Shown: piece by piece, positions 35,075-44,311 of the stretch
How the letters are laid out: every line of letters starts with the position of its first letter
Numbering within the stretch: position 1 is the first letter of the stretch
Assembly (NCBI RefSeq): GCF_024623455.1
Contig: NZ_JANIPJ010000002.1
Span: 310,001-374,000, forward strand
DNA from: Paenibacillus soyae
GTDB lineage: Bacteria; Bacillota; Bacilli; Paenibacillales; Paenibacillaceae
Direction: 5' to 3'
Length of the DNA: 64,000 nucleotides
The notes under the pieces: generated by a model
The model's database searches: none
What the model saw: only the letters and a program-made list of their open reading frames with translations
What the model was told of the DNA's origin: nothing
Program-made: the position numbers and the translations under genes

Positions 35075-35521
35075 CTAATTATAGAGCGCTTTTTTTGACT
35101 CGATTCTCTTCTGCATATCCACTCGGGTACCGCCGCCTACCGTGCTGGTAACCTCAAAGCGGTCCATGAAGTTTTCCATAATCGTGAAGCCCATGCCGGA
35201 GCGCTCCAGCTCGGGCTTGGACGTATAAAGCGGCTGTCTCGCTAATTCCACGTCCTCGATTCCGTTGCCTTCGTCCTGAATCGAGATTCGGACCGTGTCC
35301 CGGTCGATCGACGCTTCGATCGTCACTTGCTTCATGTCGTCGCTGTCATAGCCGTGAATGATCGCGTTCGTGACCGCTTCGGAAACCGCGGTCTTAAGGT
35401 CGTTCAGCTCCTCCAGCGTAGGATCGAGCTGGGACACGAACGCCGCGACCGCGATCCGGGCGAATGCCTCGTTCTCCGACCGCGCGCTAAACGTAAGTTT
35501 CATCTCGTTGTGGCCTGTCAT
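35075..35521 (-). CDS. spoIIAB: Anti-sigma F factor SpoIIAB (serine kinase)
   Basis: Binds and blocks sigma-F and phosphorylates SpoIIAA. 148 residues of GHKL ATPase fold: N-box [12 protein letters not shown] (N52), G1 box DEGNGI, G2 region [15 protein letters not shown]. Ends KALYN, close to Bacillus KALCN. The ATG overlaps the spoIIAA stop (ATGA) and has GGAGGT within the end of spoIIAA, so partner and switch are made in step. Confidence 0.96.
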   Translation of the reverse strand: MTGHNEMKLTFSARSENEAFARIAVAAFVSQLDPTLEELNDLKTAVSEAVTNAIIHGYDSDDMKQVTIEASIDRDTVRISIQDEGNGIEDVELARQPLYTSKPELERSGMGFTIMENFMDRFEVTSTVGGGTRVDMQKRIESKKALYN

Positions 35522-35871
35522 GATACCACCTCCAAACTCGTTATCGCGCTTCGTTCACTGTCATGCACCGCTATGATCTTGAACAACCCGGACAGCTCGA
35601 ACAATCGGCGAACGCCGGGATTGACGTCGCAGACAACCATTTTCCCGCTTTTGGCTTTCACTTGTTTATAGCGCCCAAGAATGACGCCTAGACCCGAGCT
35701 GTCCATAAACTCCAGCTGCTTCAGGCTCAGGACGACGTGGTTCACGCTCTCCCTCAGAAGCGCCTCCTCCATCTTGTAACGGACAACGCCCGCCGTATGA
35801 TGGTCCAGCTCGCCGTGCAGGCGAACGATCAGCATGTTGCGGTAATGCTCCAACTCGATTTGCAGACTCAT
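35518..35871 (-). CDS. spoIIAA: Anti-sigma F factor antagonist SpoIIAA
   Basis: Frees sigma-F by binding SpoIIAB when dephosphorylated. 117 residues of STAS fold with the phosphorylated serine in FMDSSGLGV (S58 by alignment). AAGGAGATG precedes the ATG. A strong sigma-H promoter match lies about 55-85 bases upstream, so spoIIAA-AB-sigF can be transcribed without dacF. Confidence 0.96.
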   Translation of the reverse strand: MSLQIELEHYRNMLIVRLHGELDHHTAGVVRYKMEEALLRESVNHVVLSLKQLEFMDSSGLGVILGRYKQVKAKSGKMVVCDVNPGVRRLFELSGLFKIIAVHDSERSAITSLEVVS

Positions 35872-35927
35872 GTTCGCTGTTCATCTCCTTCAGGGTAATG
35901 GTTACACTCGCCGGGATAGAACAAGCA

Positions 35928-35955
35928 ATTCTCCAATCCTTGGATCGATTCCTGC
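35928..35955 (-). promoter_or_regulatory. Predicted sigma-H promoter of spoIIAA-AB-sigF
   Basis: On the minus strand GCAGGAATC, 12 bases, GGAGAAT. This fits the sigma-H pattern RNAGGAWWW-N11/12-RNNGAAT at all but one position. spoIIA of B. subtilis is driven by sigma-H with Spo0A-P. Upstream sequence holds only degenerate 0A-like boxes such as TGTCGGC. Confidence 0.65.
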
Positions 35956-36029
35956 ATGCCGACAAAACTAGAAGCATACCGCTACAAGCTGACAAAAGCC
36001 GAGGGGACCGCGCGAAAAATCAATATCGG

Positions 36030-37214
36030 CTAGTGAAACAGACCGCTCGCGGAACGCTTCAGCAGCTTCCACCAGCTGGCCTTGTCGATTGACTGCGGCG
36101 CCGCCACGTCAAATTCCTTCACCATTTGATCGCCTTGGTAGACGATCAGCTTGCCGATCGGCTGGCCTTGCTCGATTGGGGCCTTCAGCTTCTCTTCGAG
36201 CTTCAGCTCATAACGGATATCTTTGGTCGAGCTGCCCTTCTTCAACAAAATGCTGTAAGACTGATCGGCGACCAGCTCGATTTGGGACTCCATTCCCTTC
36301 TCGATTCGCGCCATGCCGATGGATTCCCCTTCGCCGACGATCGGATAATTCATGTATTGAGCGAACGCGTAATCGAACATTTGCGACACTTCGCTGTTCC
36401 GCTGCTTCGTCGTCGGCTCGCCCATCACGACCGCGACGATGCGAAGATTGTCCCGTTTCGCCGTTGCGGACAGACAGTATTTGGCTTCGCTCGTGAAACC
36501 GGTTTTCAAGCCGTCCGCGCCGCTGTAGAAGCGGACCAGCTTGTTCGTATTGACCAGCCAGAACGGTTTATCCGACGTTTTTCTCAAATAATCCTGATAC
36601 AGTCCCGTATATTGGGTGACTTCCTTATGCTTCAGAAGCTCTCTCGACATAACGGCAATATCATGCGCGGAAGAGAAATGGCCTTCGACCGGGAGACCGT
36701 TCGGATTGACGAAATGCGTATCGTTCATGCCAAGCTCCTTGGCCTTCTCGTTCATCATCGCGACGAATTGCTGCTCCGTCCCTCCCAGCTTCTCCGCCAT
36801 CGCGACGGAAGCGTCGTTGCCCGAAGCAAGCGCGATGCCCTTAATCATGTCCTCGACCGTCATTTCCTCGCCCGGCTCCAGGAAAATTTGCGAGCCTCCC
36901 ATAGATGCCGCGTTTTCGCTTGTCTGGACGTTGTCGGTCAGCTTGATCTTGCCTTCGTCGAGCGCCTCCATGATGAGCAGAAGCGTCATAATTTTCGTAA
37001 TGCTCGCCGGCGGGAGCTTGTCGTGACTGTTCTTCTCGAAGATGACGGTGCCGCTTTCGGCATCCATCAAGATCGCGGAACGAGCCGACGGCGCCAAATC
37101 AACGACTGCCGCGCCGTTCTGCGGGGCTGGACTCTCTTCCGCGAACGCGCCCATAGGAAGCGCAAGCGAACAGGTTAAAGCGAAAGCAACGAATGATGTT
37201 ACGGAAATCTTCAA
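36030..37214 (-). CDS. dacF: D-alanyl-D-alanine carboxypeptidase DacF
   Basis: Secreted low-molecular-weight penicillin-binding protein; in B. subtilis it works in the forespore with DacB to set cortex cross-linking. 394 residues: signal peptide (about 1-25, cleavage near GAFA-EE), SITK (71-74), SGN (131-133), KTG (237-239), a beta domain and a C-terminal amphipathic stretch (KASWWKLLKRSASGLF) typical of membrane-attached PBPs. The start is TTG, with GGAGGG 8 bases before it. It precedes spoIIAA as in B. subtilis. Confidence 0.94.
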   Translation of the reverse strand: MKISVTSFVAFALTCSLALPMGAFAEESPAPQNGAAVVDLAPSARSAILMDAESGTVIFEKNSHDKLPPASITKIMTLLLIMEALDEGKIKLTDNVQTSENAASMGGSQIFLEPGEEMTVEDMIKGIALASGNDASVAMAEKLGGTEQQFVAMMNEKAKELGMNDTHFVNPNGLPVEGHFSSAHDIAVMSRELLKHKEVTQYTGLYQDYLRKTSDKPFWLVNTNKLVRFYSGADGLKTGFTSEAKYCLSATAKRDNLRIVAVVMGEPTTKQRNSEVSQMFDYAFAQYMNYPIVGEGESIGMARIEKGMESQIELVADQSYSILLKKGSSTKDIRYELKLEEKLKAPIEQGQPIGKLIVYQGDQMVKEFDVAAPQSIDKASWWKLLKRSASGLFH

Positions 37215-37373
37215 CGTATGGTCCCTCCTGAGGAATGTGTTAGGCGAAACGGTTCTATTTTCTATTCCAGTGTTGACCAGCGGGAAGTAATTTATTCCAC
37301 CCTTTGCCAGCTGATTCGTTGAAATAAAGGAAAGGCCGCGCTGCCGAACCCGAACGCTCGTTTCAGACCAAAC

Positions 37374-37401
37374 AAAAAAACGGCGCCATAAAGGCGCCGT
37401 T
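37374..37401 (-). terminator. Rho-independent terminator after pdp
   Basis: On the minus strand AACGGCGCC pairs with GGCGCCGTT around a short loop, followed by TTTTTTT, 18 bases past the pdp stop. Confidence 0.92.
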
Positions 37402-37418
37402 CCCGTACCGCAAACGAT

Positions 37419-38750
37419 TCAAATGTAACGCGTAATACCGTCAGCCGTCACGACTGACAGCAAAAGCGGCCGCTCCGCAGGCTGCTCCGCGCGAATGTCA
37501 TACGCGCCGCGAACTCTGTCGGCCACCTGCCGGACCGCGGCGTTATCCTCCCGAACATGCAGAACGGCAATGGTGTCGCCGTTACGCACCGCTTCTCCCA
37601 CCTTCTTCTTCAGCGTCAGGCCGACGGCATAATCGATCGCGGCGTCCTTCGTGGCTCTGCCCGCGCCGAGCAGCATGGCCGCCAGACCTAGCTGCTCGGC
37701 TTCGATCGCGCTGACGAATCCATCCTGATCCGCTTTCACGTCGATCGTCAAAGGAGCCTGCGGCAGCTTCTCCGGCGCAACCGCAATGCTGCCGTCGCCG
37801 CCTTGCGCCTCAATGAACGCCTGGAACTTCCGAAGCGCTTCGCCGTTCTCAAGCTGCCGCTTAAGCAGCTCCTTCGCCTCGTCGAACGAGTTCGCCTTGC
37901 CGCCGAGCACGACCATATGCGCGCCTAACGTCAGACAGAGCTCCGTCAGATCCTTTGGCCCTTGGCCTTTCAGCGTATCGACCGCCTCCGCCACCTCGAG
38001 CGCGTTCCCGATCGCGAAGCCGAGCGGCTGGTCCATGTCGCTGATAACCGCGGCGGTTTGCCTTCCGACCTCGGTGCCGATCGCGACCATCGCCTGCGCC
38101 AGCTTCTCCGCATCCTCCACCGTTTTCATGAAAGCGCCGCTGCCTGTTTTGACGTCGAGCACGATCGCATCGGCGCCGGCCGCGATTTTTTTGCTCATGA
38201 CCGAGCTTGCGATTAGCGGTATCGATTCAACGGTCGCCGTCACGTCGCGGAGCGCGTAGAGCTTCTTGTCCGCCGGCGCCAGGTCGCCGCTCTGTCCGAT
38301 GACCGAAAGTCCGATGTCGTTCACCTGCTTCAAGAACGCTTCCCTTGTCAGCTCCGTATGGAAGCCGGCGATCGATTCCAGCTTGTCGATCGTGCCGCCG
38401 GTATGGCCGAGCCCGCGCCCCGACATCTTGGCGACAGGAACGCCTGCGGACGCTACGAGCGGCCCGATGATCAAGGTCGTTTTGTCGCCGACGCCTCCCG
38501 TGCTGTGCTTGTCCACCTTCGTGCCGCGTATCGGGGACAAGTCGACCTGATCGCCCGAACCGGCCATCGCAAGCGTCAACGTCGCCGTTTCCGATGCCGA
38601 CATGCCCCTGAACAAGACGGCCATCGCCCAAGCGGACATCTGATAATCCGGTATATCTCCGCTGCTGTATCCTTTGATAAGAAAGCTGATTTCTTCCGCC
38701 GTCAGCTCTTCGCCGTCTCTTTTTTTCTGTATGAGATCTACCGCTCGCAT
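37419..38750 (-). CDS. pdp: Pyrimidine-nucleoside phosphorylase
   Basis: Splits uridine, thymidine and deoxyuridine with phosphate into base and (deoxy)ribose 1-phosphate. 443 residues with the phosphate site [13 protein letters not shown], the [21 protein letters not shown] signature of the family and the C-terminal glycosyltransferase-3 domain. GAAGGGAG precedes the ATG. It follows punA and deoB, which together convert nucleosides to ribose 5-phosphates; a small Spo0E-like gene lies between. Confidence 0.95.
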   Translation of the reverse strand: MRAVDLIQKKRDGEELTAEEISFLIKGYSSGDIPDYQMSAWAMAVLFRGMSASETATLTLAMAGSGDQVDLSPIRGTKVDKHSTGGVGDKTTLIIGPLVASAGVPVAKMSGRGLGHTGGTIDKLESIAGFHTELTREAFLKQVNDIGLSVIGQSGDLAPADKKLYALRDVTATVESIPLIASSVMSKKIAAGADAIVLDVKTGSGAFMKTVEDAEKLAQAMVAIGTEVGRQTAAVISDMDQPLGFAIGNALEVAEAVDTLKGQGPKDLTELCLTLGAHMVVLGGKANSFDEAKELLKRQLENGEALRKFQAFIEAQGGDGSIAVAPEKLPQAPLTIDVKADQDGFVSAIEAEQLGLAAMLLGAGRATKDAAIDYAVGLTLKKKVGEAVRNGDTIAVLHVREDNAAVRQVADRVRGAYDIRAEQPAERPLLLSVVTADGITRYI

Positions 38751-38778
38751 GAATGTCTCCCTTCGGAGGCTGCGCAAG

Positions 38779-38949
38779 TTATGTCGTCCGAGCAAGCATA
38801 CGGCGTTCGGATTGCACCCGCACGATTATTTCATCAAGCGACTGGCTTAGCTCTAATACGTCGCGATGCAACAAATTTTGCTCGGATATCGCCGTCTCCA
38901 CCATTTCGTTGCGCAGCTGCTCCAGCTGCATTAATAATTGCTTGTCCAT
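38779..38949 (-). CDS. Spo0E-like aspartyl-phosphate phosphatase
   Basis: Predicted 56-residue two-helix protein of the Spo0E family, which removes phosphate from Spo0A-P and delays sporulation. The signature SQSLDEII (SxxxD motif) lies in the second helix, with the first helix [18 protein letters not shown] before it. GGAG about 10 bases upstream points to this ATG; a GTG four codons upstream lacks a site. A TATAAT lies near 38990 upstream. Whether it acts on Spo0A cannot be told from sequence, but spo0A lies in the same window. Confidence 0.8.
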   Translation of the reverse strand: MDKQLLMQLEQLRNEMVETAISEQNLLHRDVLELSQSLDEIIVRVQSERRMLARTT

Positions 38950-39036
38950 GATTTCTTCCACTCCATCGTTCTTTGATCATGGACATTATACGACGATTGC
39001 CGTAACAAACACTGTCAGATTGAGTCGAGTCAATTA

Positions 39037-39066
39037 TTACAATTCTGTTACAATTACCGTTACATT
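39037..39066. repeat. Three short direct repeats at the end of punA
   Basis: TTACAATT occurs twice, 11 bases apart, and a shortened TTACATT follows after 12 bases, overlapping the punA stop codon. The one-turn spacing suits a DNA-binding protein, upstream of the Spo0E-like gene. It could be chance in an AT-rich gap. Confidence 0.4.
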
Positions 39067-39884
39067 CTGGCGATTAATGACGTCACAAGTCCCAGAAACT
39101 GGGACTTGACACGCTCCGTCGTTTCCATGACCTCTTCGTGTGAAAGCGGCTGATCCAGAATGCCGGACGCCATGTTGCTAATACAGGAAATTCCGACTAC
39201 CTCGATTCCCGAATGCCTGGCCGCAATGACCTCCGCGACGGTAGACATTCCGACAGCATCCGCGCCAAGCGTGCGGAGCATGCGGATTTCCGCCGGCGTC
39301 TCGTACGAAGGTCCGAGAAGACCCGCGTATACCCCCTCCTGAACGTCTATGCCCTGCTGCCCGGCAACATCGAGCGTAATGGCGCGCAGTCGTTTGCTGT
39401 AGGCTTCCGACATATCCGGGAATCTGACGCCCAGCTCGTTATCGTTAGGACCGATCAACGGGTTTTTGCCCGTCAAGTTCAAATGGTCCGAAATGAGCAT
39501 TAAGTTCCCTGACGCAAAGCTTAGATTAATGCCTCCTGCCGCGTTTGTCACGAGCAGGGAATGAACGCCGAGCGCCTTCATAACGCGGACCGGGAACGCC
39601 GTCAGCTCGGGGCCGTACCCCTCGTACATATGGAAGCGGCCTCGCATCAGCACGACCGGCCTTCCGGACAAGGTGCCGATCAGCAGCTCGCCCGCATGAC
39701 CTTCCACCGTCGAAACCGGGAAATGCGGGATGTCATGATAATCGATGACGACGGCGTTCTCGATATGATCTCCAAGGACGCCAAGCCCCGAACCCATAAT
39801 AAGACCGATTTCCGGCCGAATCGTAATTTTACCTTGTATGTATTCCGCGGCTTCCTTAATATGAGCCGCCGTTAATGTATGCAT
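39060..39884 (-). CDS. punA: Purine-nucleoside phosphorylase (PunA/PupG trimeric type)
   Basis: Splits guanosine and inosine to base and ribose 1-phosphate. 274 residues of the trimeric class: GLIMGSGLG, the phosphate site and RFHMYEGY, VTNAAGGIN and GMSTVAEVIAARH with the purine-binding residues. AGGGGG precedes the ATG. Second of deoB-punA-(Spo0E-like)-pdp. Confidence 0.95.
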   Translation of the reverse strand: MHTLTAAHIKEAAEYIQGKITIRPEIGLIMGSGLGVLGDHIENAVVIDYHDIPHFPVSTVEGHAGELLIGTLSGRPVVLMRGRFHMYEGYGPELTAFPVRVMKALGVHSLLVTNAAGGINLSFASGNLMLISDHLNLTGKNPLIGPNDNELGVRFPDMSEAYSKRLRAITLDVAGQQGIDVQEGVYAGLLGPSYETPAEIRMLRTLGADAVGMSTVAEVIAARHSGIEVVGISCISNMASGILDQPLSHEEVMETTERVKSQFLGLVTSLIARM

Positions 39885-39939
39885 GCTGCTTCCCCCTAAG
39901 TTTGATTATGAAGCTTGTCCTTCATTTCCGAATTTCGTT

Positions 39940-41127
39940 TTACCGATCCGTATGGAGCAGTCCCAGGAAGCTTTCTCCGTTCGGAGGCGCTTCCGCTCCG
40001 AAATTGTCGGCGATCGTCGCGCCCAGATCGGAGAATGTGCCGCGAACCGGCAGCGCTTCACACGCTTTGAAGGCAGGACTGTAAAGCAGGATAGGCACGT
40101 ATTCGCGGGTATGATCCGTCCCCGGATGGGTCGGGTCGTTCCCGTGATCGGCCGTTACGACAAACAGATCCTTCTCTCCGATCGTCTTCTCCAGCTCCGG
40201 TATGGCGCGGTCGAACTCTTCAAGCGCGCGCGCATAGCCTTCCGGATCTCTCCGGTGGCCATACAACGAATCGAAATCGACCAAATTCGTGAACAACAGC
40301 CCTTTGAACGGCTGCTTCAGGCGTTCGATCGTACGCTCGATGCCGTCCGCATTGCTTTTGGTCGGCGCCGCTTCGCCAATGCCCTCTCCGTCGAAAATAT
40401 CGTTGATTTTGCCGATCGCGATCGTGTCGAACCCTGCATTCCGAAGCGCGTTCAATACGGTTGGCTGCGGCGGCTTGACCGCGTAATCGTGCCGGTTCGG
40501 CGTGCGCTTGAACGATCCAGGCTCCCCGATATAAGGCCTCGCAATGACGCGCCCGACCGCATATTTCTCGTCCATCGTTAATTCCCGCGCGATTTCGCAG
40601 CCTCGATACAGCTCCTCGAGCGGAATAATCTCTTCATGAGCGGCGATCTGGAAGACGCTGTCCGCGGACGTATAGACGATCCACGCGCCTGTCTTCATCT
40701 GCTCTTCGCCAAGCTCGTCCAATATTTCGGTGCCGCTGGCCGATTTGTTGCCGATCACTTTGCGCCCCGTTTTCTCTTCGAACGCCTGGATCAATTCGGG
40801 CGGGAAGCCGTCAGGGAACGTCTGGAACGGCACGGTGAGCTTGAGGCCCATGAGCTCCCAATGGCCGGTCATCGTATCTTTGCCGACCGACACCTCCGCC
40901 ATCTTCGTGTAATAGGCGCCGGCAGCATCCGTTCCAGGCTCCCAGTCCGCGATTTTAGCGATCCGGTCAAGCCCCCATCTTCTCATATGGGGAAGGTCGA
41001 GTCCTGTTACTTTCTCGGCGATATGTCCCAGCGTGTGGGAGCCGACATCACCGTACGAAGCGGCGTCCGGCAGCTCCCCGATCCCGACGCTGTCGAGAAC
41101 GATGACTGCGATACGTTCAAATTTCAT
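39940..41127 (-). CDS. deoB: Phosphopentomutase
   Basis: Interconverts (deoxy)ribose 1- and 5-phosphate, linking nucleoside breakdown to central metabolism. 395 residues of the alkaline-phosphatase-type fold with two-manganese ligands in [11 protein letters not shown] and [30 protein letters not shown] precedes the ATG. Called drm in B. subtilis, where the ripX(xerD)-drm-pupG order is the same. Confidence 0.96.
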   Translation of the reverse strand: MKFERIAVIVLDSVGIGELPDAASYGDVGSHTLGHIAEKVTGLDLPHMRRWGLDRIAKIADWEPGTDAAGAYYTKMAEVSVGKDTMTGHWELMGLKLTVPFQTFPDGFPPELIQAFEEKTGRKVIGNKSASGTEILDELGEEQMKTGAWIVYTSADSVFQIAAHEEIIPLEELYRGCEIARELTMDEKYAVGRVIARPYIGEPGSFKRTPNRHDYAVKPPQPTVLNALRNAGFDTIAIGKINDIFDGEGIGEAAPTKSNADGIERTIERLKQPFKGLLFTNLVDFDSLYGHRRDPEGYARALEEFDRAIPELEKTIGEKDLFVVTADHGNDPTHPGTDHTREYVPILLYSPAFKACEALPVRGTFSDLGATIADNFGAEAPPNGESFLGLLHTDR

Positions 41128-41160
41128 GCGTGAATCCCTCTCTCTATCTCGCTATAATTT

Positions 41161-42051
41161 CTATGCTCTCGGGTGGGCGCTGACGTAAGCGTCCTTCAGC
41201 CTGCTCTTGGCAGCTTGCGTATACCTCAGCGTGGTCGCGATATCCGAATGACCGAGCAGCTCCTGCACGGCGCGCACGTCGGCGCCGTTGTCCAGCATAT
41301 GGGAGGCAACGGAATGTCTAAGCGTATGAGGCGTGATCACTTCCATCACGCCGGCTTCCTTCGCGTATTTTTTAATCATTTTCCAGAAGCCCTGCCTCGT
41401 CATTCGCGTGCCAAGATGGTTGAGGAACAAGGCCGACGCCGGCTCGCGGCCCGTGAGAAGGCCCGGTCTTCCTTCCTCCAAATATTCGGCTAGAGCGGCC
41501 TTGGCGTGGCTGCCGAACGGGACGACCCTCTCCTTCAATCCTGTGCTGACGCATTCGATATATCCCATGTTCAGATGCAAGTGCTCGACGTTAAGCGATA
41601 CAAGCTCCGAAACCCGGATGCCCGTGGCGTACAGCAGCTCCAGCATAGCCTTGTCCCGTTTGCCGGCGGCGCTCGCCGTCCTCGGGCAATCCAGAAGCGC
41701 ATTCGTGTCGGCGACGGTCAGCACGGTTGGCGCCCTCCGTTCCTGCTTCGGCGCCTCCATGTGGATCGTCGGGTCGGAAACGATAAGGCCGCGAACGGAT
41801 AAATGGTGGAAAAACGCGCGAACGGACACGATATGCCGGGATATGGTCGCAGCCTTTCGTCCCTGTTCCTTCAGAGTTAGGATGTATTTCGCCAGATGGG
41901 TGCGCTTGACCTCCGCCCAGTCCGATATTCCTTGCTCCTCTATGTAGCTGTTAAATTGATTCAGGTCTCGTTCGTAGGACGAGAGCGAATTGGGAGACAG
42001 CCGTCTCTCCAGCTCCAAATAAGAAATGTATTGATCCAATTGAGCTTTCAA
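41161..42051 (-). CDS. xerD: Tyrosine recombinase XerD, with an altered conserved lysine
   Basis: Chromosome-dimer recombinase that acts with XerC at dif. 296 residues, exactly the size of B. subtilis XerD. N-terminal core-binding SAM-like domain (about 1-105) and catalytic domain with R146 (GIRVSEL), H242 and R245 (HTLRH), H268 (LGHSD) and nucleophile Y277 (TLRYT). The beta-hairpin that normally reads GKGxKER, with the general-acid lysine, here reads STGLKER: T170 stands at that position, while K173 is kept. The start is TTG 6 bases after AAAGGAAG, giving (M)KAQLDQYISYLE; a longer reading would extend into the leader. Position between DUF4227 and deoB is as in Bacillus. Confidence 0.92.
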   Translation of the reverse strand: MKAQLDQYISYLELERRLSPNSLSSYERDLNQFNSYIEEQGISDWAEVKRTHLAKYILTLKEQGRKAATISRHIVSVRAFFHHLSVRGLIVSDPTIHMEAPKQERRAPTVLTVADTNALLDCPRTASAAGKRDKAMLELLYATGIRVSELVSLNVEHLHLNMGYIECVSTGLKERVVPFGSHAKAALAEYLEEGRPGLLTGREPASALFLNHLGTRMTRQGFWKMIKKYAKEAGVMEVITPHTLRHSVASHMLDNGADVRAVQELLGHSDIATTLRYTQAAKSRLKDAYVSAHPRA

Positions 42052-42113
42052 ACGCAACTTCCTTTCGGGGATACGGCCGCATATTCGTGTAATCTTGAAC
42101 AAGATTCAACATG

Positions 42114-42141
42114 CGGCGAGCAATATCCTTCTTGCTCGCCG
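42114..42141. other. Perfect 10-bp stem-loop between the DUF4227 gene and xerD
   Basis: CGGCGAGCAA and TTGCTCGCCG are perfect complements around an 8-base loop. There is no U-run on either side, so it is not a typical terminator. A TATAAT lies beside it on the minus strand, so it could be at the 5' end of an xerD transcript. Confidence 0.5.
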
Positions 42142-42169
42142 ATTATATCGAACCGCGCACCCGGATCGC

Positions 42170-42403
42170 TTATTCGCCGTACCAGTAAAACCATCGAAGT
42201 CGTTCCGCTCCGATCGCGCTGTCCGGCATGGACGGTTCGCCGGCGATGACTTTCATCGCTTCTCCCTTGGGCTCCGAGTATGGCTGTACGGGAGATACAA
42301 CCGCAATAAGCCAGCGGTAGCCTCCGGCAGCGACAAAGAGCAGGATCGCGAACACGGCCAAAAACAACAATCGGCTGGCCCAGCCGCGGATGGAAAACAC
42401 CAT
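42170..42403 (-). CDS. DUF4227 small membrane protein (YqzK-like)
   Basis: Predicted 77-residue protein with one membrane helix (LLFLAVFAILLFVAAGGYRWLI) and a polar outer part ending RWFYWYGE. The position between fur/ald and xerD and its layout match YqzK of B. subtilis (DUF4227). GAGGAGG precedes the ATG. Function unknown. Confidence 0.8.
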   Translation of the reverse strand: MVFSIRGWASRLLFLAVFAILLFVAAGGYRWLIAVVSPVQPYSEPKGEAMKVIAGEPSMPDSAIGAERLRWFYWYGE

Positions 42404-42488
42404 TGAACAGCCTCCTCGCTTTGGTCAAGGGTATGGTATGTCCCTATCACCATATGAGAAGGCTGTCCGTATTATGATCAGCAGGCAG

Positions 42489-43607
42489 TCAGTTGCCGAG
42501 CGCCTCTAGAATCGGCGTATAGGGCAGCCCCGTCGCCGCCGCTACCGGTTCGTTCGTCAGCTTGCCGGCGTGCGTGTTAACCCCCTTCTGAAGAGGAACG
42601 CTTCTCCGGACGGCGGCAAGCCCGTCTCTCGCCAGCTCGACCGCATAGGGTATCGTTACGTTCGTTAGCGCGAAGGTTGATGTCCGCGGCACGGCGCCCG
42701 GTATATTCGCGACGGCATAATGAACGACGCCGTGCTTCATATAGATCGGATCCTTATGCGTCGTAGGACGATCGACCGTGGCGATGGACCCGCCTTGATC
42801 GACGGCGACATCGACGATGACGGCCCCTTTCTTCATTCGTTCCACCATGGCCTCCGTGACGAGATGAGGGGCCTTCGCGCCCGGAATAAGAACGGCGCCG
42901 ATGACAAGATCCGCCTTGCTGACCGCCTCCGCGATATGAAGCGGACTCGACATTAGCGTTCGGATACGGCCGCCGAACACCTCGTCCAGATATCGCATCC
43001 GATCCGCGCTCTTCTCGATGATGACGACGTTCGCTCCGAGTCCAAGCGCCATTCGAGCCGAATTGGTGCCCACGATCCCCCCGCCGATGACGACCACCTC
43101 CGCGGGCGGAACGCCAGGCACGCCTCCAAGCAGCACGCCGCGGCCTCCGTTAAACGCTTCGAGAAACTGCGCGCCGACTTGTACCGCCATCCTTCCCGCC
43201 ACCTCGCTCATCGGAGTAAGAAGCGGCAAGCTCCCGTTATCGAGCTGGATCGTTTCGTAAGCGATGGCCGTCACTTCTTTCTCGACGAGCGCCCTCGTAA
43301 GCTCGGGAGCTGCGGCCAGATGCAAATACGTGAACAAAAGTAAGCCTTTGCGGAAATAACCGAACTCCTCCGCCAGCGGCTCCTTCACCTTCATGATCAT
43401 GTCCGCTTCGCCCCACGCGGACGCCGCGTCCGGCACGATCGTCGCGCCTTCCCGCTCGTAATCGCCGTCTTCGAAGCCGCTGCCCTCGCCCGCGCCTGAT
43501 TCCACAAGTACTCGATGCCCGGCCGCCGTCAGCATCGTCACTCCGGCGGGCGTCAGCGCAACCCGATATTCGCTCTGCTTGATCTCTTTCGGCACACCAA
43601 TAATCAT
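42489..43607 (-). CDS. ald: Alanine dehydrogenase
   Basis: Reversibly converts L-alanine to pyruvate and ammonium with NAD; in Bacillus it is needed for efficient sporulation and for growth on alanine. 372 residues: [20 protein letters not shown], active-site LFTYLHLA and the NAD Rossmann loop VIGGGIVG. No terminator or partner gene adjoins; divergent signals are not clear. Normal length. Confidence 0.96.
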   Translation of the reverse strand: MIIGVPKEIKQSEYRVALTPAGVTMLTAAGHRVLVESGAGEGSGFEDGDYEREGATIVPDAASAWGEADMIMKVKEPLAEEFGYFRKGLLLFTYLHLAAAPELTRALVEKEVTAIAYETIQLDNGSLPLLTPMSEVAGRMAVQVGAQFLEAFNGGRGVLLGGVPGVPPAEVVVIGGGIVGTNSARMALGLGANVVIIEKSADRMRYLDEVFGGRIRTLMSSPLHIAEAVSKADLVIGAVLIPGAKAPHLVTEAMVERMKKGAVIVDVAVDQGGSIATVDRPTTHKDPIYMKHGVVHYAVANIPGAVPRTSTFALTNVTIPYAVELARDGLAAVRRSVPLQKGVNTHAGKLTNEPVAAATGLPYTPILEALGN

Positions 43608-43715
43608 CTGCTACGCCTCCTAGGTGGATTGTCGCTTATGCGTACCATCTCCAGCACAGGCATAAATTATGTGTATGTCAGGCGTATTCGATAGGTGACC
43701 CTGACGCGCAGAACG

Positions 43716-43762
43716 TCATAACGGCCCTGCACTCCACCGCGTGGAGAACAGAGCCGTTATGA
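43716..43762. other. Long imperfect stem-loop at the fur stop codon
   Basis: TCATAACGGC and a matching distal arm, with CTCCAC/GTGGAG inside, form a stem of about 20 bp with small bulges. The fur stop codon lies within the stem. No U-run follows on the minus strand, so efficient termination is doubtful. Confidence 0.45.
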
Positions 43763-44218
43763 AGGATTCGCCTGATCGTTCTTCTCTCTGCATCTTCTGC
43801 AGACGCCTTGAAAGTCCAGCCTGTGATCGACAACAAAAAAGCCGTATTCCGCCTCCAGCCGTTCTTCGAGCGGGAGCAGCCAATCTTCCTTGATCTCGTC
43901 CATTGTGCCGCACTGCACGCAAATCAGATGATGGTGATGATGCTTATTGCTGTCGGTTCTCAGGTCGTATCTCGCAACGCCGTCCCCGAAGTTCAGCTTC
44001 TCGACCACATGCATCTCGCTGAGCAGCTCGAGCGTCCGGTAAACGGTCGCGAGTCCAATCTCGGGCGCTATGTCCTTCACGAGCATGAACACGTCTTCCG
44101 CGCTGAGATGGTCGTCTTCGTTCTCGAGCAACACTCGCACGGTTGCTTCACGCTGCGGGGTCAGCTTGTAGCCTTGCGACTGCAGCTGCTGCTTGATCTT
44201 CTCAATTCGGGCTTCCAT
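43757..44218 (-). CDS. fur: Ferric uptake regulator Fur
   Basis: Iron- or metal-dependent repressor. 153 residues with the N-terminal winged helix (LTPQREATVRVLLENEDDHLSAEDVFM and GLATVYRTLELL), the metal-binding HHHHHLIC and the two CxxC sites (CVQC and CRRC). Closest in context to fur of B. subtilis, where spoIIM and nudF are neighbours; Zur or PerR cannot be wholly excluded. AGGGGGAG lies just upstream of the ATG. A TTGACT-N18-TATAAT promoter precedes it. Confidence 0.92.
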   Translation of the reverse strand: MEARIEKIKQQLQSQGYKLTPQREATVRVLLENEDDHLSAEDVFMLVKDIAPEIGLATVYRTLELLSEMHVVEKLNFGDGVARYDLRTDSNKHHHHHLICVQCGTMDEIKEDWLLPLEERLEAEYGFFVVDHRLDFQGVCRRCREKNDQANPS

Positions 44219-44270
44219 GTTCTCCCCCTTGCCGCATGTCCGCGCCTTAAGCCTAGAATCGTTTCCTTTC

Positions 44271-44300
44271 ATTATAGGCGCTTATCGCAAGGAAAGTCAA
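44271..44300 (-). promoter_or_regulatory. Predicted sigma-A promoter of fur
   Basis: On the minus strand TTGACT, 18 bases, TATAAT, about 55 bases before the fur start. It lies in the gap after spoIIM. I see no clear Fur box overlapping it. Confidence 0.6.
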
Positions 44301-44311
44301 ACCCCAAGATG

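Noticed and set aside
36126..37178. Open frame of 350 codons on the plus strand
   Set aside because: Antisense to dacF, which has all three penicillin-binding motifs.
41161..42051. Tyrosine recombinase as a sign of a mobile element
   Set aside because: Length, sequence and its place before deoB identify it as the housekeeping XerD; no flanking repeats or phage genes.
42052..42169. dif site beside xerD
   Set aside because: The palindrome here is GC-rich and shares no similarity with the Firmicute dif consensus.
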